Assembly (NCBI GenBank): GCA_911728435.2
Contig: OU452204.1
Span: 3,906,001-3,970,000 of the forward strand
Origin: Apoderus coryli
Lineage: Eukaryota; Arthropoda; Insecta; Coleoptera; Attelabidae
Length of the DNA stretch: 64,000 nucleotides
Direction: 5' to 3'
Part shown: one piece after another, positions 30,401 through 41,190 of the stretch
How positions within the stretch are numbered: position 1 is the first letter of the stretch
Layout of the letters: every line of letters starts with the position of its first letter
The notes under the pieces: model-generated
Told to the model about the DNA's origin: nothing
The model's input: only the letters and a program-made list of their open reading frames with translations
Database searches by the model: none
Translations under genes and position numbers: made by a program

Positions 30401-31110
30401 AAAAATAAAATCGATATAAAAATCTTTAGGAATAAAATTCTGCATACTTTAATAGAACTGCGTTTTATAAATCGCAATTATTTCGATGTGATTTTTGGAA
30501 ACAATTTTTTAATTTTAATTCGGTTTGATAATTGTTACGTTCCCTCTTTCCTAATTATTATTGTTTAATTAATTAAAATATTTACTCTATAATATTTTCT
30601 CTATAATAAGAATTTTATATTGGTCTCCCTGTAAATTCACTACGGATATACAGTTTTATAGTTAAAACTTTTGTTATTTTTTATACTTTGCGCGATAAGA
30701 AATTGGAGATTCGCACCTACATTCTTCTAAAAACAGTAGTCGACTATAAACCACGCCGATCGCTCATTAATAATAATAATTTTGGTAAAGTTAAAGGTGA
30801 AATGTTCCTAATTTTGAGGAATTTTGTGACAATTATTGGATTATGCACTGGAATTGGAGAGGAGGCCCTCAACGCACGAAAAGAAGAAAACCAAGGTAGG
30901 CTTTCCAATTTTCGCGAATTTTCAAATATAAAAATACAGTCCACAAAAATAAACAAACGAAAGGTTATCTAAAATTTAGTAAAAACCAGCCCGCTACAAT
31001 AATTATTATCAGTTGAAAATTCTGTTTGCCTCCGCCGAGCATATACTGAATAGAAGAAGTGTTTCTAGTAAGTTTTAAGTCCTCTTGGTTTCGTGACGAT
31101 GCCAGCAAAT
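30401..31110. other. No supported gene
   Basis: AT-rich. Overlapping open frames on both strands at 30688-30972 carry no recognised motif. Confidence 0.4.
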
Positions 31111-31111
31111 A

Positions 31112-31625
31112 TTATAAGATCACTCAATAAGTCCGTAGGATAACTAAGACAAAAAAAAAAAACAAAATTTTGACAAAACTCGATTTTATTATTAGTTGCT
31201 TTAGAGGGTAATACGAGTATAGCGATTTTCCTTTCTTTTATAGTACGATTTCTCTTTATCGTCAAAATAGGCCTCAGTTTCAGCGATTATTTCATCATTG
31301 GACTTAAATTTCTTTCCAGCAAGCATTCTCTTGAGATCTGAAAACAGGAAAAAGTCGCTGGGGGCTAAATCTGGAGAATACGGTAGGTGGGTAAGCAATT
31401 CGAAGCCCAATTCATACAATTTTGCCATAGTTTTCATCGATTTGTGACACGGTGCATTGTCTTGGTGAAACAACACTGTTTTCTTTTGCAAATGTGGCCG
31501 TTTCTTTGCAATCGATCCAAAAGTGCACAGTAATAGTCGCTGTTGGTGGTGGTTAGTTTTTGGAGGTTGTTGCTTTTGGTCGACGTGAGCTCACGCGGCA
31601 CCCAACTTTGCACAGAGCTTTCGCT
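31112..31625 (-). pseudogene. Mariner transposase, C-terminal half with 3' terminal repeat
   Basis: It reads VQSWVPRELTSTKSNNLQKL, then (deletion) NSDYYCALLDRLQRNG, then KKTVLFHQDNAPCHKSMKTM, GFELLTHLPYSPDLAPSDFF and DLKRMLAGKKFKSNDEIIAE. These are the WVP.EL, HQDNA (second Asp) and SPDLAPSD (third Asp) motifs of DD34D mariners, the SETMAR-like branch. The first Asp region is deleted, and the tail beyond EKSYYK is frameshifted. The outer end CACTCAATAAGTCCGTAGGA matches the terminus at 35635-35655. Confidence 0.88.
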
Positions 31626-32205
31626 TACTCAATTCAGTTTTCAATTGTAATTAAAGTTTCGTATAGGAATTAATATAATTATTCGTAATTATAATAATTT
31701 TCCTATTTTAAGTTGTACAAGTAATAAATTTTCATTATCGTTTAATTGTTTTATCCATTTTATTTATACATATTTATTTCTTTGTTGTTATTAATTTTCT
31801 TTATTAGTTTTAATTATTAAACTAGTTGTTAGAATTATAACAGGTGAGTAATTTTACATTACTACTGTCTAATCCTAGACATTATATTTAAAATAAATAA
31901 ATTTTTTTATTATTAGCTAAAAATTATACCACGACGCCTATGACTAAATATTCACAATTCTTGCTAATAGTTTGCAATTTTTACTTAAAAGCATTTTTTA
32001 AACGTTCCATATTTTTACTTAGGTTGCATTTTTAATAATTTATATTGAATATTTGTACATAATAATGTAAATAAAATTAGTAACAATTTTAGCTGTTTTC
32101 AGCATTATTTTGTATATAAATAGTTGATTAATTTTTAATAAAATCAGATTCAATCAAACATTGTTTCTCAATTAAAACCACCACTGTTGCACAAGTCACC
32201 TTTAT

Positions 32206-32685
32206 GCGTCCAGGGAAACAATTACAAACAACCCTCGGTCCACCAGCGTCCAGGGAGCCAATTACAAACAGCCTTTGGTCCACCAGCGTCCAGGGAGCCA
32301 ATTACAAACAGCCTTTGGTCCATCAGCGTCCAGGGAGACAATTACAAACAACCCTCGGTCCACCAGCGTCCAGGGAGCCAATTACAAACAGCCTTTGGTC
32401 CATCAGCGTCCAGGGAAACAATTACAAACAACCCTCGGTCCACCAGCGTCCAGGGAGCCAATTACAAACAGCCTTTGGTCCATCAGCGTCCAGGGAGCCA
32501 ATTACAAACACCCCTCGGTCCGCCAGCGTCCAGGGAGCCACTAACAAAACATCCTTCGGTCCACAAGCGTCCAAGGAGGAAATAACAAACATCCTTCGGT
32601 ACCACCAGCGTCCAAGGAGCCACTAACAAACAGCCTTCGGTCCACCAGCGTCCAAGGTGCTACCAACCAACAAACTTCGGTCGAA
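32206..32685. repeat. 40-bp minisatellite, about 12 units
   Basis: Units begin GCGTCCAGGGA and continue CAATTACAAACA, then CCTTTGGTCCACCA or CCCTCGGTCCACCA. The first eight are exactly 40 bp and alternate between two variants; the last four diverge and gain a base. 40 is not a multiple of three, so all three frames stay open and give overlapping repeat peptides. These are not evidence for a protein. Confidence 0.95.
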
Positions 32686-32706
32686 TTTACGAACTATCCA
32701 CTCACA

Positions 32707-32874
32707 ATGTCCATTACGACAGATGAACTCAACCAGCTAGCCAAGCTACAAGAGGAGCATGAGACACAGATTCTTCAACTCCTCACCAACGCAAAAAAGA
32801 TTCAATCAAACATTGTTTCTCAATTAAAACCACCACTGTTGCATAAGTCACCTTTATGCCTAGTAGGGGAGTGA
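32707..32874 (+). other. Short gag-like open frame
   Basis: An ATG at 32707 gives 55 aa: MSITTDELNQLAKLQEEHET, then QILQLLTNAKKI and a divergent end. A short helical, Glu/Leu-rich start after an LTR leader resembles Gag N-termini. It stops early and has no conserved domain. Low certainty. Confidence 0.3.
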
Positions 32875-32990
32875 GACTGCTCTTCCTAACAGTGGTTCCT
32901 AACTACCAAACCAACACTGTTGCACAAGTAACCTTTATGCCAAGTAGGGGAGTGAGACTGCTCTTCCTAACAGTGTTGCTTAACTATTAC
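32829..32990. repeat. Two tandem units of about 80 bp
   Basis: CACTGTTGCACAAGT, CACCTTTATGCC and AGTAGGGGAGTGAGACTGCT followed by CTTCCTAACAGTG occur at 32831-32900 and again at 32914-32985 with few differences. Confidence 0.8.
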
Positions 32991-33249
32991 CGCTGCTCTC
33001 AGCCACCCAAGCGAGAGCAAAGTAATCTTCGAGGGGATAAAACTAATCACCCTTCGAACAACTACAGATTAATAAAGTTGATATTCTTTGTTTGATCTTC
33101 TTTAATTGAAACCGCTCGTAAAGCGTGAATCGAACCCGTAACATTTTGAATAGCATATTGGGATTCATTCTGGACTAAGCTATAAAATTAGTATTCTTTC
33201 TGAATGTAAATAATACCCGCTAATTCAAAATTGTTACAAAATGACTACT

Positions 33250-35268
33250 ACTTTATATTTAACGCAGAAAGCAACCCCGAACAATCGACCATTCCACAAA
33301 TTAAGTTTTGCAGAGAACACAATGCACTCAAAGATCTTCGAAAATCAAGACTTCTAAACTGAAACCTACTCAGAAGGTATCCATAATCGATCCCCCTAAT
33401 GATAAATATTTTAGGAAACAACGCTGAAGTCTGTCCACAGTGAACTTATGGGCATCGTATACTGGACCAGATCAGCGACACATTCAAGTTTAGAACGAAC
33501 ATTTGAGTAACATTTTGAGGGCATCAATGTTATCAAAACCTCTACAATTACGCACAATAAATCCATACATTTTGCTTGCCACAGCAGACTTGGCATTAAT
33601 ATGCTCAATCTAAGAAAATTTCTCATCAAACACAACACCTAAATCTTTAACAGTGCTACAGCGAGAAATCTGAGTTCGGTTCACGGCATACCTACTCATA
33701 ATCAACTAAGAAATAGTTACTATTTCTTTTTTTTTTTTTTGTGAAAATGTTATGTATTTACATTTTTCCTCATTTTTTAAGCTTAACCTGTTCTGAATAC
33801 ACCATTCCTCGATACAAGAGAGATCAGACTGGAGTTGCACAGAATCGTCAGAACTTTTTATAGACTGAATAATTTTGCAGTCATCTGCGAACAATAACTT
33901 ATGACAAATGAGTCGTGCATCAAGATCATTAATAAATACAAGGAAAAGCAAAGAGCCCAAGTTCGATCCCTGAGGAACTCCATAGGTGGCAGTGTAATTG
34001 CAAGATATATGACCATTATAGAAGATGTATTGCTCTCGATTGCGCAGATATGAACTAAAAAAAATCTTAAGATCATGCCGAAACCCAAACTGTTCATCAA
34101 TCATTTTGATTAGAACAACATGGTCCATTCTGTCAAACGCTTTGGCGAAATCCGTATAAATTAAATCCATCTGTCCGCCACTATCCAACACTTAAGTAGT
34201 TTGTTGTGAACGAAAGGCAAGATTTGTAACAGTGGAACGCCCAGACATAAATTCATGTTGATTCGGTGTAATAAAGTTTCTAACACATGGATAAATATAA
34301 GCATACAACACAGTCTCAAATAGCTTTGCGAAATTTGACAAAATTGATATTGGACGATAATCATTAATTCGAGCCCTATCACTCGATTTAAAAACTGGTA
34401 TTATATTTGCAATTTTCCACTGCTCAGGGAAGTTGTAATTTTTTAGTGCCAAGTTGAAGATAGAACACAAAAGAGCTGCCTATACAATCACACAGTCCTT
34501 CACCAATAAAGAAGGGAGACCATCAGAACCCAAAGTCATTTTGTTTTTAAGTTTTTTGGCAACTTTCAGGATGTCCTCCTCGCAGATACTGGGAGCACCA
34601 ACACTATCAATGCACCGGAACACGGCCGTTGAACGAATATCAGTTGAAGGGGTAGGGCTCAAGAATACACCCTTAAAAAAAGTTGCGAATGCATCTACGA
34701 TCTCCTGTGGATCTGCATAATCAACATCTTCATACGACATAAGGCCCGGTAACCTTGAGCTAGGATTTTTGGAATAAAAATATTTCCAGAATTCCCTCGC
34801 ATCTACGGACACATTGTTCTGCACGCTAGCAGTATAATCATTGTAGGCAACCTGAATATCGTTTTTAATAGTGGATCGTATGAGTTTATATTCGTTAAAG
34901 ACACACACACTTTGCGTTTTTTTATATTTACAAAATACTTTCTCCTTCATTTTAACATTGCTAATTATGTCACAAGAAAACCAATCTTTTGTAATTCCTA
35001 TAGGTGGACACATGACTGTCAATAATCGAATACATTCTGGTATAAAGTTCCTCAACTACTATATCAACATCAGTAATCTTCGCCAAATAAGTCCAGGCAA
35101 CCCGAACTAAGTAAGGTCTCATAAAGTGAGACAAAATCAGCTCTCTTGCAATTATATGTTTTACGGTCAGTATTTTTTTTAAACAACTGATCTTGTTTAT
35201 GTTTAATTTTCGGGACAACTATCAAGCCAGGATGATAAGCATCCTCATGAGCTAGTAGACTACTATTT
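33250..35268 (-). pseudogene. Decayed CR1/Jockey-like non-LTR ORF2
   Basis: Several frames in order down the minus strand match the intact ORF2 at 25544-28375: end of endonuclease (HEDAYHPGLIVVPKIK), linker (EFWKYFYSKNPSSRLPGLMS, KMTLGSDGLPSLLVKD), RT (DYRPISILSNFAKLFE, YTDFAKAFDRMDHVV, TYGVPQGSNLGSLLF, LLFADDCKIIQSI) and C-terminus (DRLQRCFLKYL). At least five stops or frameshifts break it (around 33640, 33705, 34190, 34475, 35060). Both RT Asp motifs are still visible. It starts exactly where the mariner N-terminal half ends, so it probably inserted into that mariner, 5'-truncated. Confidence 0.88.
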
Positions 35269-35655
35269 GTGAATTTTTTTGACGTTTTCTGGAATATCAG
35301 CCTCATTTGGGCGTCCACTGCACTCTGCATCATTTGTGCTGGTACGATCACGTTTAAATTCAGCAATCCACTTCTCTACCATTTGTCTCGATGGAGCAGA
35401 ATTCGGATAATGTTTATCAAGCCATTGGTTGGTTTCCACTGTATTTTTTTTTCATCAAAAAGCAATGATTTATCAAAACTCGAAATTCACTTTTTTCAAT
35501 TTTTTTTTTTTCAATAACAAACGTTGCTTCATACAAAATGCTGTAACTCGTGAATTTATACACGTATCGTTTGAAGGTTAGTACTAATAAAAATCATATG
35601 CAAAAAATTTTAGTAACGCCATCTATGTGCCATTCTACGGCCTTATTGACACGTC
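35268..35655 (-). pseudogene. Mariner transposase, N-terminal part with 5' terminal repeat
   Basis: It reads EFRVLIKHCFL, then VETNQWLDKHYPNSAPSRQM, VEKWIAEFKRDRTSTNDAEC, SGRPNEADIPENVKKIHK and stops at the junction with the non-LTR. This is the paired helix-turn-helix start of DD34D mariners. The terminal repeat GACGTGTCAATAAGGCCGTA at about 35636-35655 matches the far end at 31112. It is therefore likely the missing front half of the mariner at 31112-31625. Confidence 0.85.
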
Positions 35656-36389
35656 CTGGTTATTGCAATTTATGTCATCATCATGTGCACGTGCAGTCAT
35701 ACACTTCTAGTAAATACAATAATTATTAATAATAAATTATCTATTTCCTATGGGTCAAGGTCAAATGCCCTCCATGTGTCCGGTGTGTTTTGAAAACTTT
35801 TGAGTTTAAGACATATTTCAAGTCTGGTATAGTGATTAGTTTACATTTTAAAGAACAAAATCCCTTTAAAACAAAACTTAAAACTTTCATCCGGTATAAA
35901 TAAACTTTGTGTTTATATATAACGTGTTTTGCTGACACAGTAACTCAAATCCAGAAGTTTTATTTTTAGTTAGCTTTGGCTTACAAATAACAGCCAGTTG
36001 TATACACATAATATATTTATCTACGTAATCAAATTTAATACCTACCTATACATAACATATTTTTAATTTAATTTAAAATACATCATGCAGATGCTATAAA
36101 AGATAGTAGCATTTTCGAATAAATTCCTTATATTTTTTTTTTAGAATTTTTCAATCTGCAGGCTAGATAAAAATCAACTGTTGCCCTCGAGGCACGAATA
36201 GCTCTCCATATTTAAGTCTAAAAGTAATATTTGTATGCCCTTTTTGTCATTTACGTTTCTCGTAAGACTCTTCGTGACAAGCTATATTTCCCATATAAAA
36301 TATTTTTTCATTGTAGACATCAGCTATTTTTCACGGACGCCTATGGTAAATTAATTTTTTGTCTTGTATTTTTAACACCAATTTAACTA
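35656..36389. other. No supported gene
   Basis: AT-rich, no recognised motif. Confidence 0.4.
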
Positions 36390-36664
36390 CTTACTTATAG
36401 GTTACTATTAAATGAAGATAAAACAAATGTTATACTTTTTAGAACCAAAAATTCGAGAATCAAAATTCCCGAAGATTTTTCTTTCTTGTTGGGTGGCGGT
36501 CGCGTCGATCTTCAGGAGAATACTAAGCTTTTAGGCATACATCTGAGCCAGAACTTAGATTGGTCTTCGCATACAAATAAATTGGTAAAAAGGCTAAACA
36601 CGGTTAGTTATGCAATCAGAGTGATTGGAAGATATATGACTCAGAAGGCACTTAAAATTGTTAG
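36390..36664 (+). pseudogene. Non-LTR RT thumb region, split by the copia element
   Basis: It reads LLLNEDKTNVILFRTKNSRI, TKLLGIHLSQNLDWSSHTNK, NTVSYAIRVIGRYMTQKALK then IV. This is the region after the YADD box in Jockey/I-like RTs. Reading resumes at 39890 with MYFANFESILRYGLIFWG, the next conserved block. Together they form one protein interrupted by the copia insertion. Confidence 0.8.
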
Positions 36665-36893
36665 TTTGTGTTGATAAACTGAATAAATAAAGATATTTAT
36701 TTTGGTAGTTTAGTTTAAAGAAACACTTTTATTCTACTTGACAAAAACTACAATTTCATTTCTATATTTTTGACAACTTCAAAACTTATATTATTAATAA
36801 TAATAGACATGTGCCAATTATTATAATATGGTAAATCAACCACAGTGTGTTGAGTTTTCCAACACCCCACCTACTTGGCATATTTCTATATCA
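36664..36893 (-). mobile_element. Probable 3' LTR and downstream end of the copia element
   Basis: Between the RT breakpoint (about 36664) and the stop codon of the pol frame (36894) lie about 230 bp beginning TGTTAGTTTGTGTTGATAAA, consistent with a TG...CA LTR end read on this strand. A matching second LTR is not present at the other side, where the element is truncated, so the boundary is inferred. Confidence 0.45.
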
Positions 36894-39473
36894 TTAATAT
36901 AAACCAAAATAATTAAAACATTCTTGAAACTTCTTTCCTGACACTGGCTTCGTTAGAACATCAGCAATCATTTGATCTGTGCTAATTTGATGCATGGATA
37001 TTTTTCCAGCCTCAATGGTTTCTCTTATAAAATGATGACGAATGTCTATGTGTTTGGTCCTGCCATGGTAGACGCTATATAGAGATAAATCAATTGCTCC
37101 TTTATTGTCGCAAAACATTGGTATGGTCTTTGTTTGTATTTCTTTTATATTAAGTTCATTAAATAATTGTTGTAACCAAATTGCTTCCTTTATTCCGTGA
37201 CTGAGTGCCATGTACTCTGCCTCTGTGGTGGATAAAGCAACTGTTTGCTGTTTCTTGCAATTCCACGAAATTAATGAATTTCCCAATTTGAACACATATG
37301 CAGCATATGATTTTCTATCGTCCACATCACTTCCCCAGTCCGAATCGCAATATCCAGCGATTGCTTTTTCATCGTTTTCACTTTTCTTGTAAACAAGTTT
37401 TTTATTTACAGTCCCCTTCAAATATCGCAAAATTCTCTTTACTGCCTCCCAATGTAGTTTGCCCGGATTGTTGTTAAATTTGCTAACAACACTTACTGCA
37501 TGACTTATATCTGGCCTTGTCCATTGGGATAAATATATTAATTTTCCAACAGCTTCTCTGTAAGGCACGTCCTTCATTTTATTAATTTCTTCTTGTGTTT
37601 TAGGTTCCATATTTTTAGTTAGTTTTGTGCTACTTAATATTGGTGTTGTAACCGGATGACAGTTTTCCATATTAAATTGCTTCAAAATTGATTTTATATA
37701 CATTTCTTGATCTAAAGATAATTGTCCTTCTGCACGATTTCTTTCAATTCTGATACCCAAACATTGATTTACAGGACCCAAATCTTTCATTTTAAATGTA
37801 GTTTTTAACTTATCTTTGAACATTTTTAATTTCTGTTTATTATTTGAAAATATTAACAAATCATCAACGTAAACAGTAACGAAAAGAATTTCCTCTTTTT
37901 CCAATTTATAATATAAGCATGAATCTACTTTCGATTGAGTTAATTTATTTTTAATTAGCTCACTGTGTAATTTCTTATTCCATGCTCTACCAGACTGTTT
38001 TAACCCATATATTGCTTTATTTAATTTACAATATGTTTTAATATTTTCGGTCATATCTAATTTTGGTAATTCCATATAAATCTCTTCTAGATCTGAATTC
38101 AAAGCTGTTACTACATCCATTAACTCGATTTCCAAATTTAATTCTACTGCAATGGCTAGCATCGCTTTTATTGTATTTTGTTTAACAACTGGTGAAAATA
38201 TCTCGTTATAATCAATACCCCCTTGTTGGTTATAGCCTTTGGCAACTAACCTGGCTTTATATTTTTCTAATTTTCCATCAGCACCATTTTTTATTTTAAA
38301 TACCCATTTACTTTTTACGGGATTTCTTCCCTGTGGTATTTTATCAACAATTGTCCATGTATTATTTTTAACATGTGACTGTATTTCATCGCTTATAGCT
38401 TCTTTCCATTTTTCTGAATCTTCTCTTGTCAACGCATCTTCTAGATTTTCTGGGTCTGAATAATTCTTTTCTTTCGCCAAACAAACAAAATCATGCAGAT
38501 ATCCAGGTTTTCTTCTATTTCTTTTTGGTTCTTCATCAACTTCTTGTTCTCTAATTTCTGCTTCATTATTCTTTTCCGCACTTACTGGTCTATCTTCAGT
38601 AGTATAACTTTCTTGTTCTCTAATTACTTCATTATTCTTTTGCGCACTTGCTGGTCTATCTTCTGTAGTATAACTTATTATTATTTCATTTTCTTGTCGG
38701 TTTTGATATATTTTGTTATTCGTGAAAAATTCACTTTCTTCAAAAATTACATTTGCCGAAATTATCACACGATTTTTGTTAATATCATACAATCGAAAAG
38801 ATTTTGAATTCTCTTCATATCCTAAGAAAATACATTCCATAGATTTTTTATCTAATTTTCTTCTTTTTACATTAGGTATCTGTGCAAAAGCTTTACAACC
38901 AAATACTCTCAAATATCCCACATACGGTTTTCTGCCTGACCAAGCTTCCTCAGGAGTCATATTTTCTAAAGCGACTGTAGCTGATCTATTCTTTAAATAT
39001 ACTGAAGTATTTACTGCTTCAGCCCAAAATTTCTTTTCAAGGCTCGCATCATTCATCATACTTCGTACTTTTTCCATAATGGTTCGATTAGAGCGTTCTG
39101 CAACACCATTCTGTTCCGGAGTATACGGAGCTGATAATTGGTGAATAATCCCATTTGATTTTAGATAGTTTTCCATCATTTTGTTCACGTATTCTTTTCC
39201 ATTATCGCTTCTTAGTTGTTTAATTTTCTTTCCAACTTGATTTTCAACCATATTTTTAAAATCTTTAAAAACATTTAAAACCTCAGATTTTTGACGAATA
39301 AAATATACAAATGTCTTTCGCGATTTATCATCAATAAAAGTTATAAAATATTTTGCACCTCCAAGAGATTCAGTATCCATTGGACCGCATAAATCAGAAT
39401 GTATTAATTCTAATATTTCGTTAGCTCTTTTTCCTTTATTCTTGCTAAAATTCGTTCTACAATGTTTTCCCAT
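36894..39473 (-). CDS. Copia-type polyprotein: integrase, reverse transcriptase, RNase H
   Basis: 859 open codons. Zinc-binding remnant (CVMGKH) just before the start, then integrase core with Asp in IHSDLCGPM (about 27), Asp in LRSDNGKEYV (about 95) and Glu in TPEQNGVAERSNRTIME (about 128). GKRK-like C-terminal region (VFGCKAFAQIPNVKRRKLDK) follows. RVT_2 domain: TWTIVDKIPQGRNPVKSKWV, RLVAKGYNQQGGIDYNEIFS, and the YVDDLLIFSN catalytic box (about 534). RNase H: AGYCDSDWGSD, LSTTEAEYMAL and MFCDNKGAIDL, ending HIDIRHHFIRE. The N-terminal gag and protease lie in a separate frame or are deleted. The linker carries a 24-residue duplicated peptide. A single-ORF copia is normally about 1300-1400 aa, so about a third is missing. 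Confidence 0.9.
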   Translation of the reverse strand: MGKHCRTNFSKNKGKRANEILELIHSDLCGPMDTESLGGAKYFITFIDDKSRKTFVYFIRQKSEVLNVFKDFKNMVENQVGKKIKQLRSDNGKEYVNKMMENYLKSNGIIHQLSAPYTPEQNGVAERSNRTIMEKVRSMMNDASLEKKFWAEAVNTSVYLKNRSATVALENMTPEEAWSGRKPYVGYLRVFGCKAFAQIPNVKRRKLDKKSMECIFLGYEENSKSFRLYDINKNRVIISANVIFEESEFFTNNKIYQNRQENEIIISYTTEDRPASAQKNNEVIREQESYTTEDRPVSAEKNNEAEIREQEVDEEPKRNRRKPGYLHDFVCLAKEKNYSDPENLEDALTREDSEKWKEAISDEIQSHVKNNTWTIVDKIPQGRNPVKSKWVFKIKNGADGKLEKYKARLVAKGYNQQGGIDYNEIFSPVVKQNTIKAMLAIAVELNLEIELMDVVTALNSDLEEIYMELPKLDMTENIKTYCKLNKAIYGLKQSGRAWNKKLHSELIKNKLTQSKVDSCLYYKLEKEEILFVTVYVDDLLIFSNNKQKLKMFKDKLKTTFKMKDLGPVNQCLGIRIERNRAEGQLSLDQEMYIKSILKQFNMENCHPVTTPILSSTKLTKNMEPKTQEEINKMKDVPYREAVGKLIYLSQWTRPDISHAVSVVSKFNNNPGKLHWEAVKRILRYLKGTVNKKLVYKKSENDEKAIAGYCDSDWGSDVDDRKSYAAYVFKLGNSLISWNCKKQQTVALSTTEAEYMALSHGIKEAIWLQQLFNELNIKEIQTKTIPMFCDNKGAIDLSLYSVYHGRTKHIDIRHHFIRETIEAGKISMHQISTDQMIADVLTKPVSGKKFQECFNYFGLY

Positions 39474-39541
39474 TACACAATTCTCACAAATTTTGTTGGG
39501 TTGTGATAAATTTTGAGGAAAACGAGTTACTAATGTTACTA

Positions 39542-39888
39542 CTAATACTGAATCTCTTGGAGGTGCAAAATAGATAACAAATTCATTTTTAACTCTGGTA
39601 AATAGTAAACATTTTTAACGTCAATTTCTGTATTTTCACCGTACAAATTTATATTTAAAGCAATATCGCCCATACTTTGTGGTGAAATTCGTTCGCCATT
39701 TACAGTTTCTATGTTAAATTTGTTTGTAGTCTCTTTAATTTCTTTAAAAATTGATTTTTGTGGACTCATATGACAGGTTGCGCCAGAATCCAAGTACCAA
39801 TTTCTATCGTAACAATTATCATTTTCTTCGTGAGCAAATAGTCCATGTTGCGATATAGATTTTTTTTTGATTTTTCTTCAACAACAAA
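39542..39888 (-). pseudogene. Copia protease and truncated end of the element
   Basis: It reads NWYLDSGATCHMS (retropepsin Asp-Ser-Gly), then KFNIETVNGERISPQSMGD, VKNVYYLPELKMNLLSILHL and stops. The GAG-pre-integrase stretch between here and the integrase frame is mostly lost and shifted. Upstream of the protease only about 35 codons remain (KKSISQHGLFAHEENDNCYD) before the sequence turns back into the interrupted non-LTR at about 39888. Gag and the 5' LTR are absent. Confidence 0.82.
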
Positions 39889-40420
39889 AATCATGTATTT
39901 CGCAAACTTCGAATCGATTCTGAGATATGGTTTAATTTTTTGGGGCAAGGATAGCAGTGTTCAAACCATCTTTGTTGCGCAAAAGAGAGCCGTGCGCATT
40001 ATCACAAATATGTCACATGGTAGCTCATGTAGGGGAGTGTTTAAAGGAGAGGGTATAATGACAGTTTAATGTTCTTTTTTAAAAACAAGTGTAGATTTGA
40101 CACAAGAGTAAGTCATCAATACAACACAAGAACAGTAAACATTAACTATCCGATACATCGCCTGACACTCTTTGAAGGTAGTCCACATTATATGACATGT
40201 ATACACATTGTGTATTAAACTGTTCAATGGTTTATGTCTTACAAGTGCAAAAATATTTAAGAGGGAAACCAGAAAAATACTGTTAGAATTAGAACCATAT
40301 TCACTGGATGACTATTTTTCTATGTAGATTGATATTGTTTCTTATTGTGTGTATATGACGTGTTTCTTTTTATGTTCTTATAACATAATTGTGAAATAAA
40401 TATTATTATTTTTTTTTTTT
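39888..40420 (+). pseudogene. Non-LTR RT C-terminus and 3' tail, continuation of 36390-36664
   Basis: It reads MYFANFESILRYGLIFWGKD, FVAQKRAVRIITNMSHGSSC, then a frameshift, FDTRVSHQYNTRTVN and HRLTLFEGSPHYM. A 3' UTR follows, ending AATAAATATTATTATT and a T-rich run at about 40425. The FE-S.LRYGI.FWG and QKRA.R.I...SCR blocks are the conserved end of the ORF2. Confidence 0.82.
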
Positions 40421-40639
40421 TTTTTTTTACATCCTTCTACTTTCTTCCAGATAGGAGAAATTCTGCAGTGGGGTTTGATAACCAATCACTACAGATTTGT
40501 TTTAACACGGTAAGTACTTCTAGGATTTCATTAAGTATGCTTCAGATATTATTAATAAGTATATACTTTTTCTTTAAATAGGGGAGGGAATCAAGGTACG
40601 TATTTAAAACTTATATTTATTTATCATTCATTTACTTTT

Positions 40640-41125
40640 TTCTTTTTTTTTTTTTTCAGATGTCCAACTTTTTATCCGCTGCCTTTATACTCTATTCAGG
40701 CAGGTTTAGGGTTTTTCTCATGATTCTACATGACTCAAGGATCACCGATCTTTGCATCAATGTTATGTTTCGCTGATCAATGTCTATTTGTTTCAGAAAG
40801 CGTGGCAGGTTTTTCCCAATCAGTCCCGTCACTGATATTATAATAGGAACAGTAAGTACCTTGTCCAGTTTATAAATATTCTTAAATTCCGTACAAAGGT
40901 CTTGATACTTATTTATTTTTTCTTTCTCTTTATTTAGGAGGTTGTGGTCAGCCGGGTGAGAAATATCGACGAAGTAAGCAGTCTTATTTTTCCGGTCTAC
41001 CAGGGTTATGTCAGGACGATTACTTGCGATAGGTCTATCTGTGATTATTGGGAAATCCCAATAAAGTTTATAATTATCGTTTTGTAAAAACGGGAATGGG
41101 TTGTATAGAAAAAAATTATTATTAT

Positions 41126-41190
<65 letters not shown>

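Larger units (their letters stand above)
31626..33170 (+). mobile_element. LTR-retrotransposon-like sequence with minisatellite, unclassified
   Basis: TATATAAATAG (about 32113) and AATAAAATC (about 32139) sit where an LTR promoter and polyadenylation site would. CAAACATTGTTTCTCAATTA followed by AAACCACCACTGTTGC occurs twice (about 32156 and 32815), suggesting a duplicated element part. A 40-bp minisatellite and a 55-codon gag-like frame follow. No protease, RT or integrase is present. LTR boundaries and primer-binding site could not be fixed, so the class is tentative. Confidence 0.4.

Noticed and set aside
32187..32626. Three overlapping frames of 89-140 aa with repeated peptides
   Set aside because: They are the three readings of a 40-bp minisatellite whose unit is not a multiple of three; no frame is favoured.
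36664..39888. Complete copia element with two LTRs
   Set aside because: Only one probable LTR end is visible; gag and the other LTR are absent at the 39.9-kb side.
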